NCBI RefSeq assembly: GCF_008923365.1
Contig: NZ_WBMR01000051.1
Location: forward strand, 1-50,414
Origin: Actinomadura montaniterrae
Lineage (GTDB): Bacteria; Actinomycetota; Actinomycetes; Streptosporangiales; Streptosporangiaceae
Direction: 5' to 3'
Length of the DNA stretch: 50,414 nucleotides
Each line of letters opens with the position of its first letter. The stretch's first letter is position 1. The notes beneath the pieces were generated by a model, which was not told the origin of the DNA, ran no database searches, and saw only the letters and a list, made by a program, of their open reading frames with translations. A program made the position numbers and the translations under genes. Below, piece by piece: positions 1 to 7,377 of this stretch.

Positions 1-345
1 CGCGCCGCGCAGCCCCGCCGCCGCGCCGACCAGCGCCAGCGCGGGCAGCGCCGCGCGGACCCGCCCGGGCGTCGGCCCGGCCGCGAACAGCGACGCCAGC
101 ACGTCGGAGGTGGCGAGCAGCCCGAACGCGGTGAACACCCCGGCCGCGAGGTTGCCGCCGAGCGCGACCGCCGTGTCGCGCCGGCTCGCCTCCCACGCCA
201 GCCGGACCGCCGCCGCGACCAGCGCCGGAAACCGCCGCAGCATCGCCGGCAGACCGGCTTTCAGCAGTTCCTCGTCGCGGCTTTCCCAATAGGTGATTTC
301 GAGCCCCGACCTGTCGTCGGCGAGGGCCGGGGAACGTCGGAACAC
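1..345 (-). CDS. ABC transporter transmembrane protein, N-terminal part (truncated by window edge)
   Basis: Only the first 115 codons are present; the gene runs off the left edge. Read from the GTG at 345, the product begins MFRRSPALADDRSGLEITYW and then has an amphipathic stretch followed by two hydrophobic segments (about residues 58-80 and 95-113), as at the start of the membrane domain of a fused exporter-type ABC transporter. It is divergent from a lanthipeptide precursor and synthetase, and such transporters usually export the matured peptide or give immunity. The role is inferred mainly from context, because the ATPase half is not visible. The start is supported by a promoter whose -10 box ends 6 nt before the GTG, with no Shine-Dalgarno, so a leaderless transcript is likely. 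Confidence 0.6.
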   Translation of the reverse strand, partial: MFRRSPALADDRSGLEITYWESRDEELLKAGLPAMLRRFPALVAAAVRLAWEASRRDTAVALGGNLAAGVFTAFGLLATSDVLASLFAAGPTPGRVRAALPALALVGAAAGLRGA

Positions 346-351
346 AGGGCC

Positions 352-380
352 AACCTAGATCATCGAATGTCGGCTGTAAA
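352..380 (-). promoter_or_regulatory. Predicted leaderless promoter of the ABC transporter gene
   Basis: On the minus strand TTTACA (380-375), a 17-nt spacer and TAGGTT (357-352) form a good vegetative promoter. Its -10 box lies 6 nt before the GTG at 345, so the transcript should start at or next to the start codon. Confidence 0.55.
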
Positions 381-434
381 TGCCTCGTTCCACGGCTGTG
401 TTCGGCGCTGCCGCACCGGTGACAAATCACTGTC

Positions 435-464
435 TGGACAGCCCGCTGATCATCTGCTCATAAT
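435..464 (+). promoter_or_regulatory. Predicted promoter of the lanthipeptide precursor gene
   Basis: TGGACA (435-440), an 18-nt spacer and CATAAT (459-464) each match the sigma-70-type boxes at 5 of 6 positions. This predicts a start near 471 and a leader of about 95 nt before the precursor ATG at 565. It is the best vegetative-type promoter I see in this part of the window and fits a strongly expressed precursor. Confidence 0.55.
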
Positions 465-564
465 GCGTCCGTTTGATCTGGGGGAGCCCGGCGCCACCCG
501 ATGCCGGCCCCCAGGCTCAGATCCCGAACGGCCGCCCGAACGGCGGCCAAGGAAGGAGCCCCCC

Positions 565-735
565 ATGTCCGTGCTCGCCCTGGAGCCCCGCGACGCCGGC
601 GTCCTCGACCCGGAAGACCTCGACGTGGACTTCGAGATGGAACTGCTGGAACTGCTGCACGGCCCGCAGGCCTGCGTGAACACCTGCAAGCGCACGGTGT
701 GCAGCAGCTACCCGTGCTGCCCCTCCATCGTCTGA
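565..735 (+). CDS. Lanthipeptide precursor peptide, class III/IV-like
   Basis: This 56-residue peptide is encoded just before a lanthionine synthetase. An acidic leader (about residues 1-35, with DLDVDFEMELLELLHG predicted to be helical) precedes a core starting near QACVNTCKRTVCSSYPCC. The core has five cysteines (C37, C41, C46, C51, C52) and five Ser/Thr (T40, T44, S47, S48, S54), enough for several (methyl)lanthionine rings. The ELLELLH stretch resembles leaders of LanL (class IV) precursors from memory of that family; it has no double-glycine cleavage site and does not fit the FxLD family. The ATG at 565 follows AAGGAGCCCCCC, a good ribosome-binding site. A hairpin separates it from the synthetase gene. 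Ring pattern and activity cannot be read from sequence. Confidence 0.82.
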   Translation: MSVLALEPRDAGVLDPEDLDVDFEMELLELLHGPQACVNTCKRTVCSSYPCCPSIV

Positions 736-752
736 CCCTCACCGACGCACGC

Positions 753-787
753 GGAAAGGCCATTGGCTCCCACCGGTGGCCTCTTCC
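753..787 (+). terminator. Hairpin between precursor and synthetase genes, likely attenuator
   Basis: GGAAAGGCCA (753-762) pairs with TGGCCTCTTCC (777-787) with one bulge. There is no clear T-run, so partial termination or RNA processing is more likely than full termination. Such a structure would keep precursor mRNA above synthetase mRNA. Confidence 0.45.
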
Positions 788-834
788 GGTGCGTCCTCGC
801 ATTGCCGGGCCCGCACCGCGATCGAAGGGCGACA

Positions 835-3363
835 ATGGAGCCATCGGTATTTCAGCGCATTTCCACAATCGCCCGCGAGCGCGGCAGGGAAATCCGGTCC
901 GACGACACCTGGATCAGCGTCCGCGATCCCGGCTTCGACGCGCCCCGGCAGGGCTGGAAACTGCATGTCTCCGCGCGGCCCGGCACGTTCGCGGAGACGC
1001 TCGACCGCATCCTGCCGCTGCTGCTGGCCGCACCGTGCGATTTCAAGGCGGCGCGTTCCGTCGAGATGCTGCGCGAGCTCAACTCCGGCGACCTCGACGC
1101 GGCCTCCGTCGGCAAGGCCGTCACCGTCTACCCGCCGCAGGACGCGGTCGTCGGGCTGGGCCACGCTCTCGCGACCGCCCTCGCCGGCATGGCCGGGCCG
1201 CGCGTGGTCAGCGACCGCCGCGTCCGCCCCGACGCGCCCGTCTACTACCGCTACGCCCCGTTCGCCCCGCAGTACAAGGTGGACGACAACGGCGACTTCG
1301 AGCTGGTCGTCGTCGGCCCGGACGGCGAGGCCGAGCCCGGCGCGGCGGGCGTCGAGTTCGCCTGCCCGCCGTGGGCCGCCGACCCGTTCCGCCCGCCCGC
1401 CCCACCCGGCGCCGCCGCGGCCCGGGCCGCGAGCGTGGGAGCGCCGCGCGTCCGGACGATCGGGGGACGCTACCGGGTGACCACCGGGGTGATGCGCGGC
1501 CCGCGCGGCAACGTGTACCGGGCCGAGGACGCGGGCGGGCGGCCCGTCGTCGTCAAGGAGGCCCGCGCCTACGTCGGGGAGCACCCCGACGGCTACGACC
1601 TGCGGATGTACCTGCGCAACGAGCTGCGCGTCCTGACCGTCCTCGCCGGGGTCGACGGCGTCCCGGAGGCGCTCGACCACTTCCGGCACGGCGAGGACGA
1701 GTTCCTCGTGATGAGCGACGCCGGCGCCACCGACCTCAACCGGCACGTGGCCGAGCACGGCGCGCTCACCGGCGCCGAGCTCGCGGACCTGGCGTCCCGG
1801 CTGCTCGCGGTCCTCGACGCGGTACACGCGCGCGGCGTGGTCGTCCGCGACCTGTCGCCCAAGAACGTGGTGCTCGGCGAGGACGGCGGCTGCACGATCG
1901 TCGACTTCGGCACCAGCCGCCACGGCGACCTGCAGATGCCGGGGTGGAGCCGCGGCTTCAGCGTGCCCGACCAGCGCACCGGCCGCCCGTCCGAACCGGC
2001 GGACGACCTGTTCTCGCTCGGCGCGACGCTGTTCTTCGCGGCCACCGGCATGAACCCGGTCATCATCGACCCCGACCCGGAACGCGGCGTCGAGCGGACG
2101 CTGCAGTGCCTGGCGCGGATGTCCCCGGGAGGCGGCCCGGTCGCGCTCGTGCCGCGGCTGCTCAGCCCCGACCCGGACGTCCGGACGCGCGCCGCCGCCG
2201 AGATCCGCGCCGGGCGGCACGCGACCGCGAGGCCCGCCGCCCCGGTGCCCGTCCCGCGCCTGACCGGCGACCTGCTGTCGTCGGTCCGCGCGCACACCGT
2301 CCGCGAGTGCGTCCGGTTCGCCGAGCGGCTCATGGACGAGCCCGAGGACCGCCGGACGAGCCCGCCCGTCACCAACGTCTACGCCGGTTCGGCGGGCGTC
2401 GGGATGGAGCTGCTCCAGCATCCCGAGGGCAAAGCCGGGGGCACCGACCTCGCCCGCTGGACGGCCGCGAACCTGCCCGCCGCGAACCTGCCCGCCTCGC
2501 TCTACTTCGGGCTCACCGGCACGGCGATCTTCCTGGCCGCCGCCGGGGTCGCGATGCCCCGGCCCGTCCGCGCGTCCGGCGGCGAGCGCGCGGACCAGGC
2601 GCACGGCGTCGCCGGGATCGGCACCGGCCACCTGATCCTCGACGCCCTCGCCCCCGATCCGGCGAACGCGGCGACGGCCGCGGAGTGCGCGCGGCGGCTG
2701 CTGGCCGGCGACGTCGCCGCGCCGGACGCGGCGGTGTCGGTCGAGCAGCCCGGGTCCGGCGTCGCGGTTGACACCGCGTACGCGCACGGCGACGCGGGCG
2801 TCGCCGACTTCCTGCTGGCCTTCCACCGCGCCACCGGCGACGCCGCCGCAGGCACCGCCGCCCGCGACGCGTTCGCCGCCCTGGCCGAGCGGACGGAGGC
2901 GCTGATCGGCGAGCTGGAGGGACCGGCCGCGCGGCCGATGGGGGCGTCATGGTGCCAGGGCATGTCCGGCGTCGTCGGCGCGATGCTCCGCGCCGCCCGC
3001 GCCTATGACGACGCGCACTACCTCGACCTCGCCGAACGGGGCGCCCGCGCCTGCCTGGCGATCGCGCCGCGCGCGTGGGTGTCGTCCCAGTGCTGCGGCC
3101 TCGCGGGCATGGGGGAGGCGCTCATCGACGTCGCCCTGGCGACCGGCGACGACGCGTACTGGCGGGGCGCCGAGGAGGCCGAGGAGATCGTCGAGCTGAT
3201 GCTCGTGCGCAGCGGCGGCGACCCCCGGCGGCCGGTCTTCCCCGGCAACGACCTCGACACCCAGGCGTTCACCTGGGGCACCGGCACCGCGGGCATCCTG
3301 TCGTTCCTGCGCCGCCTGGACGCCCGCTCCGGCCCGCGCCTCTGGACGTCCCCGGCGGTCTAG
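835..3363 (+). CDS. Lanthionine synthetase, LanL/LanKC type, with a CCG-type zinc site
   Basis: The 842-residue protein has the three-part layout of class III/IV lanthipeptide synthetases: an N-terminal lyase-like region (about 1-215), a Ser/Thr-kinase-like domain (about 220-480; K241, catalytic-loop D339 in RDLSPKN, D357 in VDFGTS) and a LanC-like cyclase domain (about 520-842). The kinase phosphorylates precursor Ser/Thr, the lyase eliminates phosphate and the cyclase adds Cys thiols. Cyclase motifs are intact: HGDAG (H651), SWCQG (C707) and QCCGLAG (C753, C754). Class III cyclase domains lack zinc ligands, so the ligands point to class IV. The usual CHG is CCG here, as in the substrate-tolerant LanM enzyme ProcM. 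The ATG at 835 follows GAAGGGCGACA. Its TAG shares the CTAG tetranucleotide with the convergent acetyltransferase gene. Confidence 0.9.
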   Translation: MEPSVFQRISTIARERGREIRSDDTWISVRDPGFDAPRQGWKLHVSARPGTFAETLDRILPLLLAAPCDFKAARSVEMLRELNSGDLDAASVGKAVTVYPPQDAVVGLGHALATALAGMAGPRVVSDRRVRPDAPVYYRYAPFAPQYKVDDNGDFELVVVGPDGEAEPGAAGVEFACPPWAADPFRPPAPPGAAAARAASVGAPRVRTIGGRYRVTTGVMRGPRGNVYRAEDAGGRPVVVKEARAYVGEHPDGYDLRMYLRNELRVLTVLAGVDGVPEALDHFRHGEDEFLVMSDAGATDLNRHVAEHGALTGAELADLASRLLAVLDAVHARGVVVRDLSPKNVVLGEDGGCTIVDFGTSRHGDLQMPGWSRGFSVPDQRTGRPSEPADDLFSLGATLFFAATGMNPVIIDPDPERGVERTLQCLARMSPGGGPVALVPRLLSPDPDVRTRAAAEIRAGRHATARPAAPVPVPRLTGDLLSSVRAHTVRECVRFAERLMDEPEDRRTSPPVTNVYAGSAGVGMELLQHPEGKAGGTDLARWTAANLPAANLPASLYFGLTGTAIFLAAAGVAMPRPVRASGGERADQAHGVAGIGTGHLILDALAPDPANAATAAECARRLLAGDVAAPDAAVSVEQPGSGVAVDTAYAHGDAGVADFLLAFHRATGDAAAGTAARDAFAALAERTEALIGELEGPAARPMGASWCQGMSGVVGAMLRAARAYDDAHYLDLAERGARACLAIAPRAWVSSQCCGLAGMGEALIDVALATGDDAYWRGAEEAEEIVELMLVRSGGDPRRPVFPGNDLDTQAFTWGTGTAGILSFLRRLDARSGPRLWTSPAV

Positions 3364-3881
3364 AAGGACGGGGCCTCCGGAACGGGCGGCTGGAACGTCA
3401 GCGAGTAGGTGAGCAGGCGGAGGCCGGGCACGGGGGACCAGTCCCGGTCCGGGGTGCGGACGAAGCCGAGCCGCTCGTACATGCGGTGCGCGGCCTCCAT
3501 GTTCGCCTGCGTCGACAGCCGCAGCCCGGTCAGGCCGGCGGCGCGGGCGCGCGCCGCGCACTCGCCGACCAGGGCGCGTCCCGCGCCGGACCGGCGGGCC
3601 TTCGGCAGGACGGCGAGCATGCGGAACTCGGCCTCGTCCGGCCCCGCCAGCTCGGCGTACGGGCTGCCGGGCGGGCAGTAGGCGACGGCGCCCGCGACCT
3701 CCCCGGCGATCTCGGCGACGAGCAGCTGCGACTTGGCGGCCCGGTCGGCGGCGTCGCGGAGCTTCCCGACGTAGGAGGACTCGGGCGAGACCAGCCCGCC
3801 GTGCACGTACACCTCGACGGTCAGCTCGCCGATCAGGTCGTACTCGTGGGGGTGCGCGTCGCGGACGGTGACGGGCTGCAT
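3360..3881 (-). CDS. GNAT family N-acetyltransferase
   Basis: This 173-residue protein fits the single-domain GNAT fold. It starts with the usual VTVRDAHPHEYD opening. Motif A reads MLAVLPKARRSGAGRALVGEC, with the pyrophosphate-binding R-x-x-G-x-G/A loop, and a late MYERLGF segment is typical of motif B. It would transfer an acetyl group from acetyl-CoA to an unknown amine. The ATG at 3881 is preceded by GGAGAAAG at good spacing. The gene is convergent with the lanthionine synthetase and overlaps it by 4 nt. A link to lanthipeptide self-resistance or tailoring is possible but not shown. Confidence 0.85.
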   Translation of the reverse strand: MQPVTVRDAHPHEYDLIGELTVEVYVHGGLVSPESSYVGKLRDAADRAAKSQLLVAEIAGEVAGAVAYCPPGSPYAELAGPDEAEFRMLAVLPKARRSGAGRALVGECAARARAAGLTGLRLSTQANMEAAHRMYERLGFVRTPDRDWSPVPGLRLLTYSLTFQPPVPEAPSF

Positions 3882-3990
3882 CGGGTGCTTTCTCCAGGCG
3901 GGGGAGCGTCGGTGCCGGATCATCGCGACCGGAAGGTCGCGACATATCAGGCTATCCGCATCCGGAAGGAGCGGCCGCCGGGCGGGCGTC

Positions 3991-4016
3991 CTAGTCGTTA
4001 GAGGGTTGACTACTAG
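3991..4016. promoter_or_regulatory. Inverted repeat, possible operator before the carotenoid oxygenase gene
   Basis: CTAGT (3991-3995) and ACTAG (4012-4016) frame the region, and TAGTC (3992-3996) and GACTA (4008-4012) form a second nested perfect inverted repeat. A TTGACT hexamer (4006-4011) lies inside it and could be a -35 box. The overlap of dyad and -35 is what a repressor site would show. The regulator is not identifiable here. Confidence 0.35.
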
Positions 4017-4074
4017 CGGCCGGGCCGTGTTGATTGGCGGGTGTCGACGGCCCGCCGCACCCCCAGGAGGCGCC

Positions 4075-5736
4075 ATGCCGGTCCCCCGCTCGATCCTCGG
4101 CACGCAGGACATCGGCGACCTCGCGTTCGAGGTCGTCGCCGGCGCGTGGCCCGCCGACGTCCGCGGCCACTTCGTCGTCAGCACCTCCGACCAGCGCACC
4201 CACCCCGTACACGCGTTCTTCGGCGACGGGATCATCGCCCGGCTGCCGCTCCGGCCGGACGCCGGCGGCCGGTTCCGCTGGCGCGCCCGGGTGATCGACA
4301 CCCCGTCCGTCCGGCTCCGCCGCCGGCGCCCCGGCCTGTTCACCGCCGGGCCCGTCGGGACGAGCTCGCCGTGGGGGTTCGTGAACGCCGCCAACACCGC
4401 GCCGCTGCCGTGGGGCGACCGGCTGTTCGCCACCTGGGACGCCGGGCGGCCCGTCGAGGTCGACCCGGTCACGCTGGGGTTCGTCGCCGAGGTCGGCCAC
4501 CGCGACGACTGGAGGCCCGCCATCGACCAGGCCGTGCTGCCGCTGGTCTCCACGTCCGCGCACCCGGTGGTCGACCCCGAGCGCGGCTGCCTGTGGACGG
4601 TCAGCCGCGACGTCATGACCGGCACCGTCTCGGTGATCCGGTACGCGGGGGAGGGGAGGCGGGTCGAGCGCTGGGAGGTCGCGGACGCCGTCCTGCCGCA
4701 GGCCACGCACACGATCACGCAGACCCGCGACTGGCTCGTGCTCGCCGACACCGCCTACAAGATCGACACCGACGAGGTGTTCGGCGCGGAGCGGACCGTC
4801 GCCAACAACCCCGACGGGCCCGTCCTGCTGATCCGCAAGGACGACCTGCGCCCCGGCGGCGGCACCGTCGCCTGCACGGAGTTCCGGATCGCGCCCGAGG
4901 TCAACCACTTCTACGCCAGGTACGACGACTCCGGCGGCGTGCAGGTCGTCATGGAGCACACGCCCGGCGTCGACATCGGCATGTACCTGCGCGAGGACGA
5001 CCTCGACGCGTTCGGCCGGCCCGTCGACCCGGCGCTGCGCGGCATGTACTGCCACGGCATGACGCCCGCGCTCACCACCGTCCTTGTGTTCGACCCGGAG
5101 ACCGGGAAGGTGACCGAGCGGGCCCGCGCGAGCGACCCGGCGCGCTGGTGGCAGGCCGAGCTTTCGGCCATCGACTGGAGCATCGAGGGGCAGACCGCCC
5201 CGACCCGGCACCACCTCGTCTACCTGGGCTTCCACCCCGAGGCGATCAACCAGCGGGCGCTGCGCAACTACACCGGCCGCATCGACGCCGACCTGTTCCC
5301 GCCGGAGGAGACCCCCGCCGTCCTGGTCACCCACGACCGCGACGACCTCAAGGCGCTCGCCGAGTGGACGTTCGCGCTGGACGACTACCCGACGTCGCCG
5401 TGCTTCGTCCCGCGCGGGCGCGGCGGCAGCCGGTACGCGGGCGCCGACCCCGGCGGCCATGACGGCTACCTCGTCGTCGCCGTCCACAACGACGACCGCT
5501 TCCGTATCGAGCTGTTCGACGCCGCCGACGTGGGGCGCGGCCCGCTCGCCGTGCTGGCGCCGCCGCCCGGCACCACCGTCCCGTTCCTCATCCACTCCGC
5601 GTGGATGCCGGAAGCCGTCCCGCCGCCCGAACTGGAGCGACTGAGCTTCGCCGACGACCTGGACACCCGCCTCGACCAGCTACCCCCCGACCTGCAGACC
5701 ATCACCCGCGAGGTAGCCGCCGACCTGACCCGTTGA
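4075..5736 (+). CDS. Carotenoid oxygenase (RPE65/CCD family)
   Basis: The 553-residue product has the spacing of a carotenoid cleavage dioxygenase: four widely separated histidines that bind the non-haem iron, H163 (SAHPVVDP), H212 (ATHTITQ), H278 (VNHFYAR) and H507 (FLIHSAW), together with second-shell acidic residues in a seven-bladed propeller. Family members cleave conjugated C=C bonds in carotenoids, apocarotenoids or stilbenoids with O2; the substrate here is not evident and no carotenoid synthesis gene is nearby. The ATG at 4075 has a perfect AGGAGG (4065-4070). The gene is alone between convergent or divergent neighbours, so it is probably monocistronic and controlled from the dyad upstream. 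Confidence 0.85.
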   Translation: MPVPRSILGTQDIGDLAFEVVAGAWPADVRGHFVVSTSDQRTHPVHAFFGDGIIARLPLRPDAGGRFRWRARVIDTPSVRLRRRRPGLFTAGPVGTSSPWGFVNAANTAPLPWGDRLFATWDAGRPVEVDPVTLGFVAEVGHRDDWRPAIDQAVLPLVSTSAHPVVDPERGCLWTVSRDVMTGTVSVIRYAGEGRRVERWEVADAVLPQATHTITQTRDWLVLADTAYKIDTDEVFGAERTVANNPDGPVLLIRKDDLRPGGGTVACTEFRIAPEVNHFYARYDDSGGVQVVMEHTPGVDIGMYLREDDLDAFGRPVDPALRGMYCHGMTPALTTVLVFDPETGKVTERARASDPARWWQAELSAIDWSIEGQTAPTRHHLVYLGFHPEAINQRALRNYTGRIDADLFPPEETPAVLVTHDRDDLKALAEWTFALDDYPTSPCFVPRGRGGSRYAGADPGGHDGYLVVAVHNDDRFRIELFDAADVGRGPLAVLAPPPGTTVPFLIHSAWMPEAVPPPELERLSFADDLDTRLDQLPPDLQTITREVAADLTR

Positions 5737-5757
5737 GCTAGGGCAACACGCCGCAGC

Positions 5758-6531
5758 TCAACGGAGGGCCGTGCAGGTCTGCTCGTCCGGGAGGAGAGGG
5801 CGCACGCGCACGGTGTAGGTCTTGCCCGCGCTGCGCCATGCGGTGCTCGGGCTCGTCGCGGGAACCTTGCCGGGCGCGGCGACCGTGCACACGGCGGCCC
5901 CGAACTGCGTCCCCTTGCCGAGCGGCGCCAGCGGCCAGGTGCGGACCGGGCCGTCCGCCACCGCGCCCTGCGACGCGAGCACGGCCACCTTGGACGGCTT
6001 GTACGGCCGGGGGCCGGACGTGAGGTCGCTCTTCGGCCACCGGGCGGGATCGAGCCGCGCCTGGAACTCCGTCGCCGGGTCCGGCCGGACCCCGGGCTCG
6101 GCGATCTCGCTGTGCGCGCCGTCCATGGTGAACTCCAGCACGATCGCATCCGAGACCTGCCCGGCGGGGACGGTGTGCGAGCGGCCGAGGCCGGCGGCGC
6201 GCGCCTCGCCCAGCAGGCGGTCGCGCGCCGCGGGCGTGAGCCGGTACTCGGTGACCTTAGCCTGGGACGCGACGAGCGCGCGGCCCGTCGAGTACAGCGA
6301 GAAGTCGGGCAGGCCGCCCGGGCCGCCGAGGCCCGCGATGCCGCCGGTCTTGCGCAACCGCAGGACGAGGTGCTCGCCGCGCGGGGACTCCTTCGCCGGC
6401 TTCGTGGCGGTCCCGGCGGGCGGCAGCGAGTGCGGCGGCTTCTCCACGCCCGAGGCCCCGCCGCAGGCCGCCAGCGCGCCCGCGCACGCGAGCGCGACGA
6501 TCGAGCTGGTGCGTGTATGCGAACCGGCCAT
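5758..6531 (-). CDS. Secreted lipoprotein of unknown function
   Basis: The 257-residue protein starts with a short lipoprotein signal peptide: MAGSHTRTSSIVALACAGALAAC, with lipobox LAAC (about residues 20-23), so the mature protein should be anchored to the outer face of the membrane. The rest is soluble, Pro/Gly-rich and has only two further cysteines, near the C-terminus. I recognise no enzyme motif. The order, with a repeated LRLRK...YRLTP pattern, is like other actinobacterial lipoproteins annotated only as hypothetical. It is convergent with the carotenoid oxygenase gene (21 nt between the stops) and divergent from bioD. Confidence 0.75.
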   Translation of the reverse strand: MAGSHTRTSSIVALACAGALAACGGASGVEKPPHSLPPAGTATKPAKESPRGEHLVLRLRKTGGIAGLGGPGGLPDFSLYSTGRALVASQAKVTEYRLTPAARDRLLGEARAAGLGRSHTVPAGQVSDAIVLEFTMDGAHSEIAEPGVRPDPATEFQARLDPARWPKSDLTSGPRPYKPSKVAVLASQGAVADGPVRTWPLAPLGKGTQFGAAVCTVAAPGKVPATSPSTAWRSAGKTYTVRVRPLLPDEQTCTALR

Positions 6532-6631
6532 GCGCCTTGGACGCGCCGCCCCGCCCCCGGGTTCCCGCGAATACAAATCCGGCGCCGGAAGACTGTGGGA
6601 ATCAGCGCCCGACCGGGCCCGTCCCGCGCGC

Positions 6632-6637
6632 TAGTGT
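6632..6637 (+). promoter_or_regulatory. -10 box of a predicted leaderless bioD transcript
   Basis: TAGTGT ends 7 nt before the GTG start of bioD, and no Shine-Dalgarno sits between them. The -35 region is weak. Confidence 0.4.
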
Positions 6638-6644
6638 GCCGGGC

Positions 6645-7370
6645 GTGAGTGTGCTCGTAGTGACCGGGACCTGCACGGGCGTCGGCAAGACGATCGTCAC
6701 CGCGGCGCTGGCCGCCGTCGCCGCCGCGCGCGGCGCGTCCGTCGCCGTGGTCAAGCCCGGGCAGACCGGGATGGGCGGCGGCGAGCCCGGCGACCTCGAC
6801 GAGGTGCGGCGGCTCGCCGGCGTCGAGGACCTGCACGAGTCCGCGCGCTTCCCCGACCCGCTGTCGCCCGCCGCCGCGGCCCGCCGCGCGGGCGTCCCGC
6901 CGGTCCGGCTGCCGGACGTCGCCAAGCACGTCCAGGAGCTCGCCGCGACCCGCCGGCTCGTGCTGGTGGAGGGCGCGGGCGGGCTGCTCGTCCGCTACGA
7001 CGAGGAGGGCACCACCATCGCCGACCTGGCGCGCTGGCTCGGCGCCGCGGTCGTCGTGGCGACCCGCCCCGACCTCGGCACGCTCAACCACACGGCGCTG
7101 ACGCTGGAGGCGATGGCGCACCGCGGCGTGCAGCTCGCCGGCGTGGTCATCGGCGCCTGGCCGGACGACCCCGACCTGGCGATGCGCAGCAACATCCGGG
7201 ACCTGGAGACCATCGCGGCGCGGCCGCTGTCGGGCGCGCTGCCCGCCGGGGCGTCCGCCCTCGATCCCGCCGAGTTCCTGCTCGCCGCGCACCGCGGCCT
7301 GGCCCCGGCGTTCGGCGGCACCTTCGACCCCGCCGCCTTCCGCGAGGCCCACGCCCCCGAGGCGCCCTGA
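6645..7370 (+). CDS. bioD: Dethiobiotin synthetase
   Basis: The 241-residue protein matches BioD, which uses ATP and CO2 to close the ureido ring of 7,8-diaminopelargonate, the penultimate step of biotin synthesis. The P-loop is GTCTGVGKT (residues 8-16), the substrate lysine lies in VVKPGQTG, the second motif is EGAGGLLV, and VVVATRPDLGTLNH is the usual BioD nucleotide-recognition segment. Translation begins at GTG 6645, where the protein aligns with the family start (VSVLVVTGT). bioF lies 0.9 kb away on the other strand with dasR between; bioA and bioB are not in this window. Confidence 0.95.
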   Translation: MSVLVVTGTCTGVGKTIVTAALAAVAAARGASVAVVKPGQTGMGGGEPGDLDEVRRLAGVEDLHESARFPDPLSPAAAARRAGVPPVRLPDVAKHVQELAATRRLVLVEGAGGLLVRYDEEGTTIADLARWLGAAVVVATRPDLGTLNHTALTLEAMAHRGVQLAGVVIGAWPDDPDLAMRSNIRDLETIAARPLSGALPAGASALDPAEFLLAAHRGLAPAFGGTFDPAAFREAHAPEAP

Positions 7371-7377
7371 AGAAGGA

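Noticed and set aside
565..735. Assignment of the precursor to the FxLD lanthipeptide family
   Set aside because: The FxLD motif is absent and the partner is a fused lyase-kinase-cyclase, not a LanB-type enzyme.
501..2771. Long open frame of 756 codons on the plus strand over the lanthipeptide locus
   Set aside because: It is Arg/Pro/Ala-rich with no recognisable motif and overlaps the synthetase frame; typical shadow of a high-GC gene.
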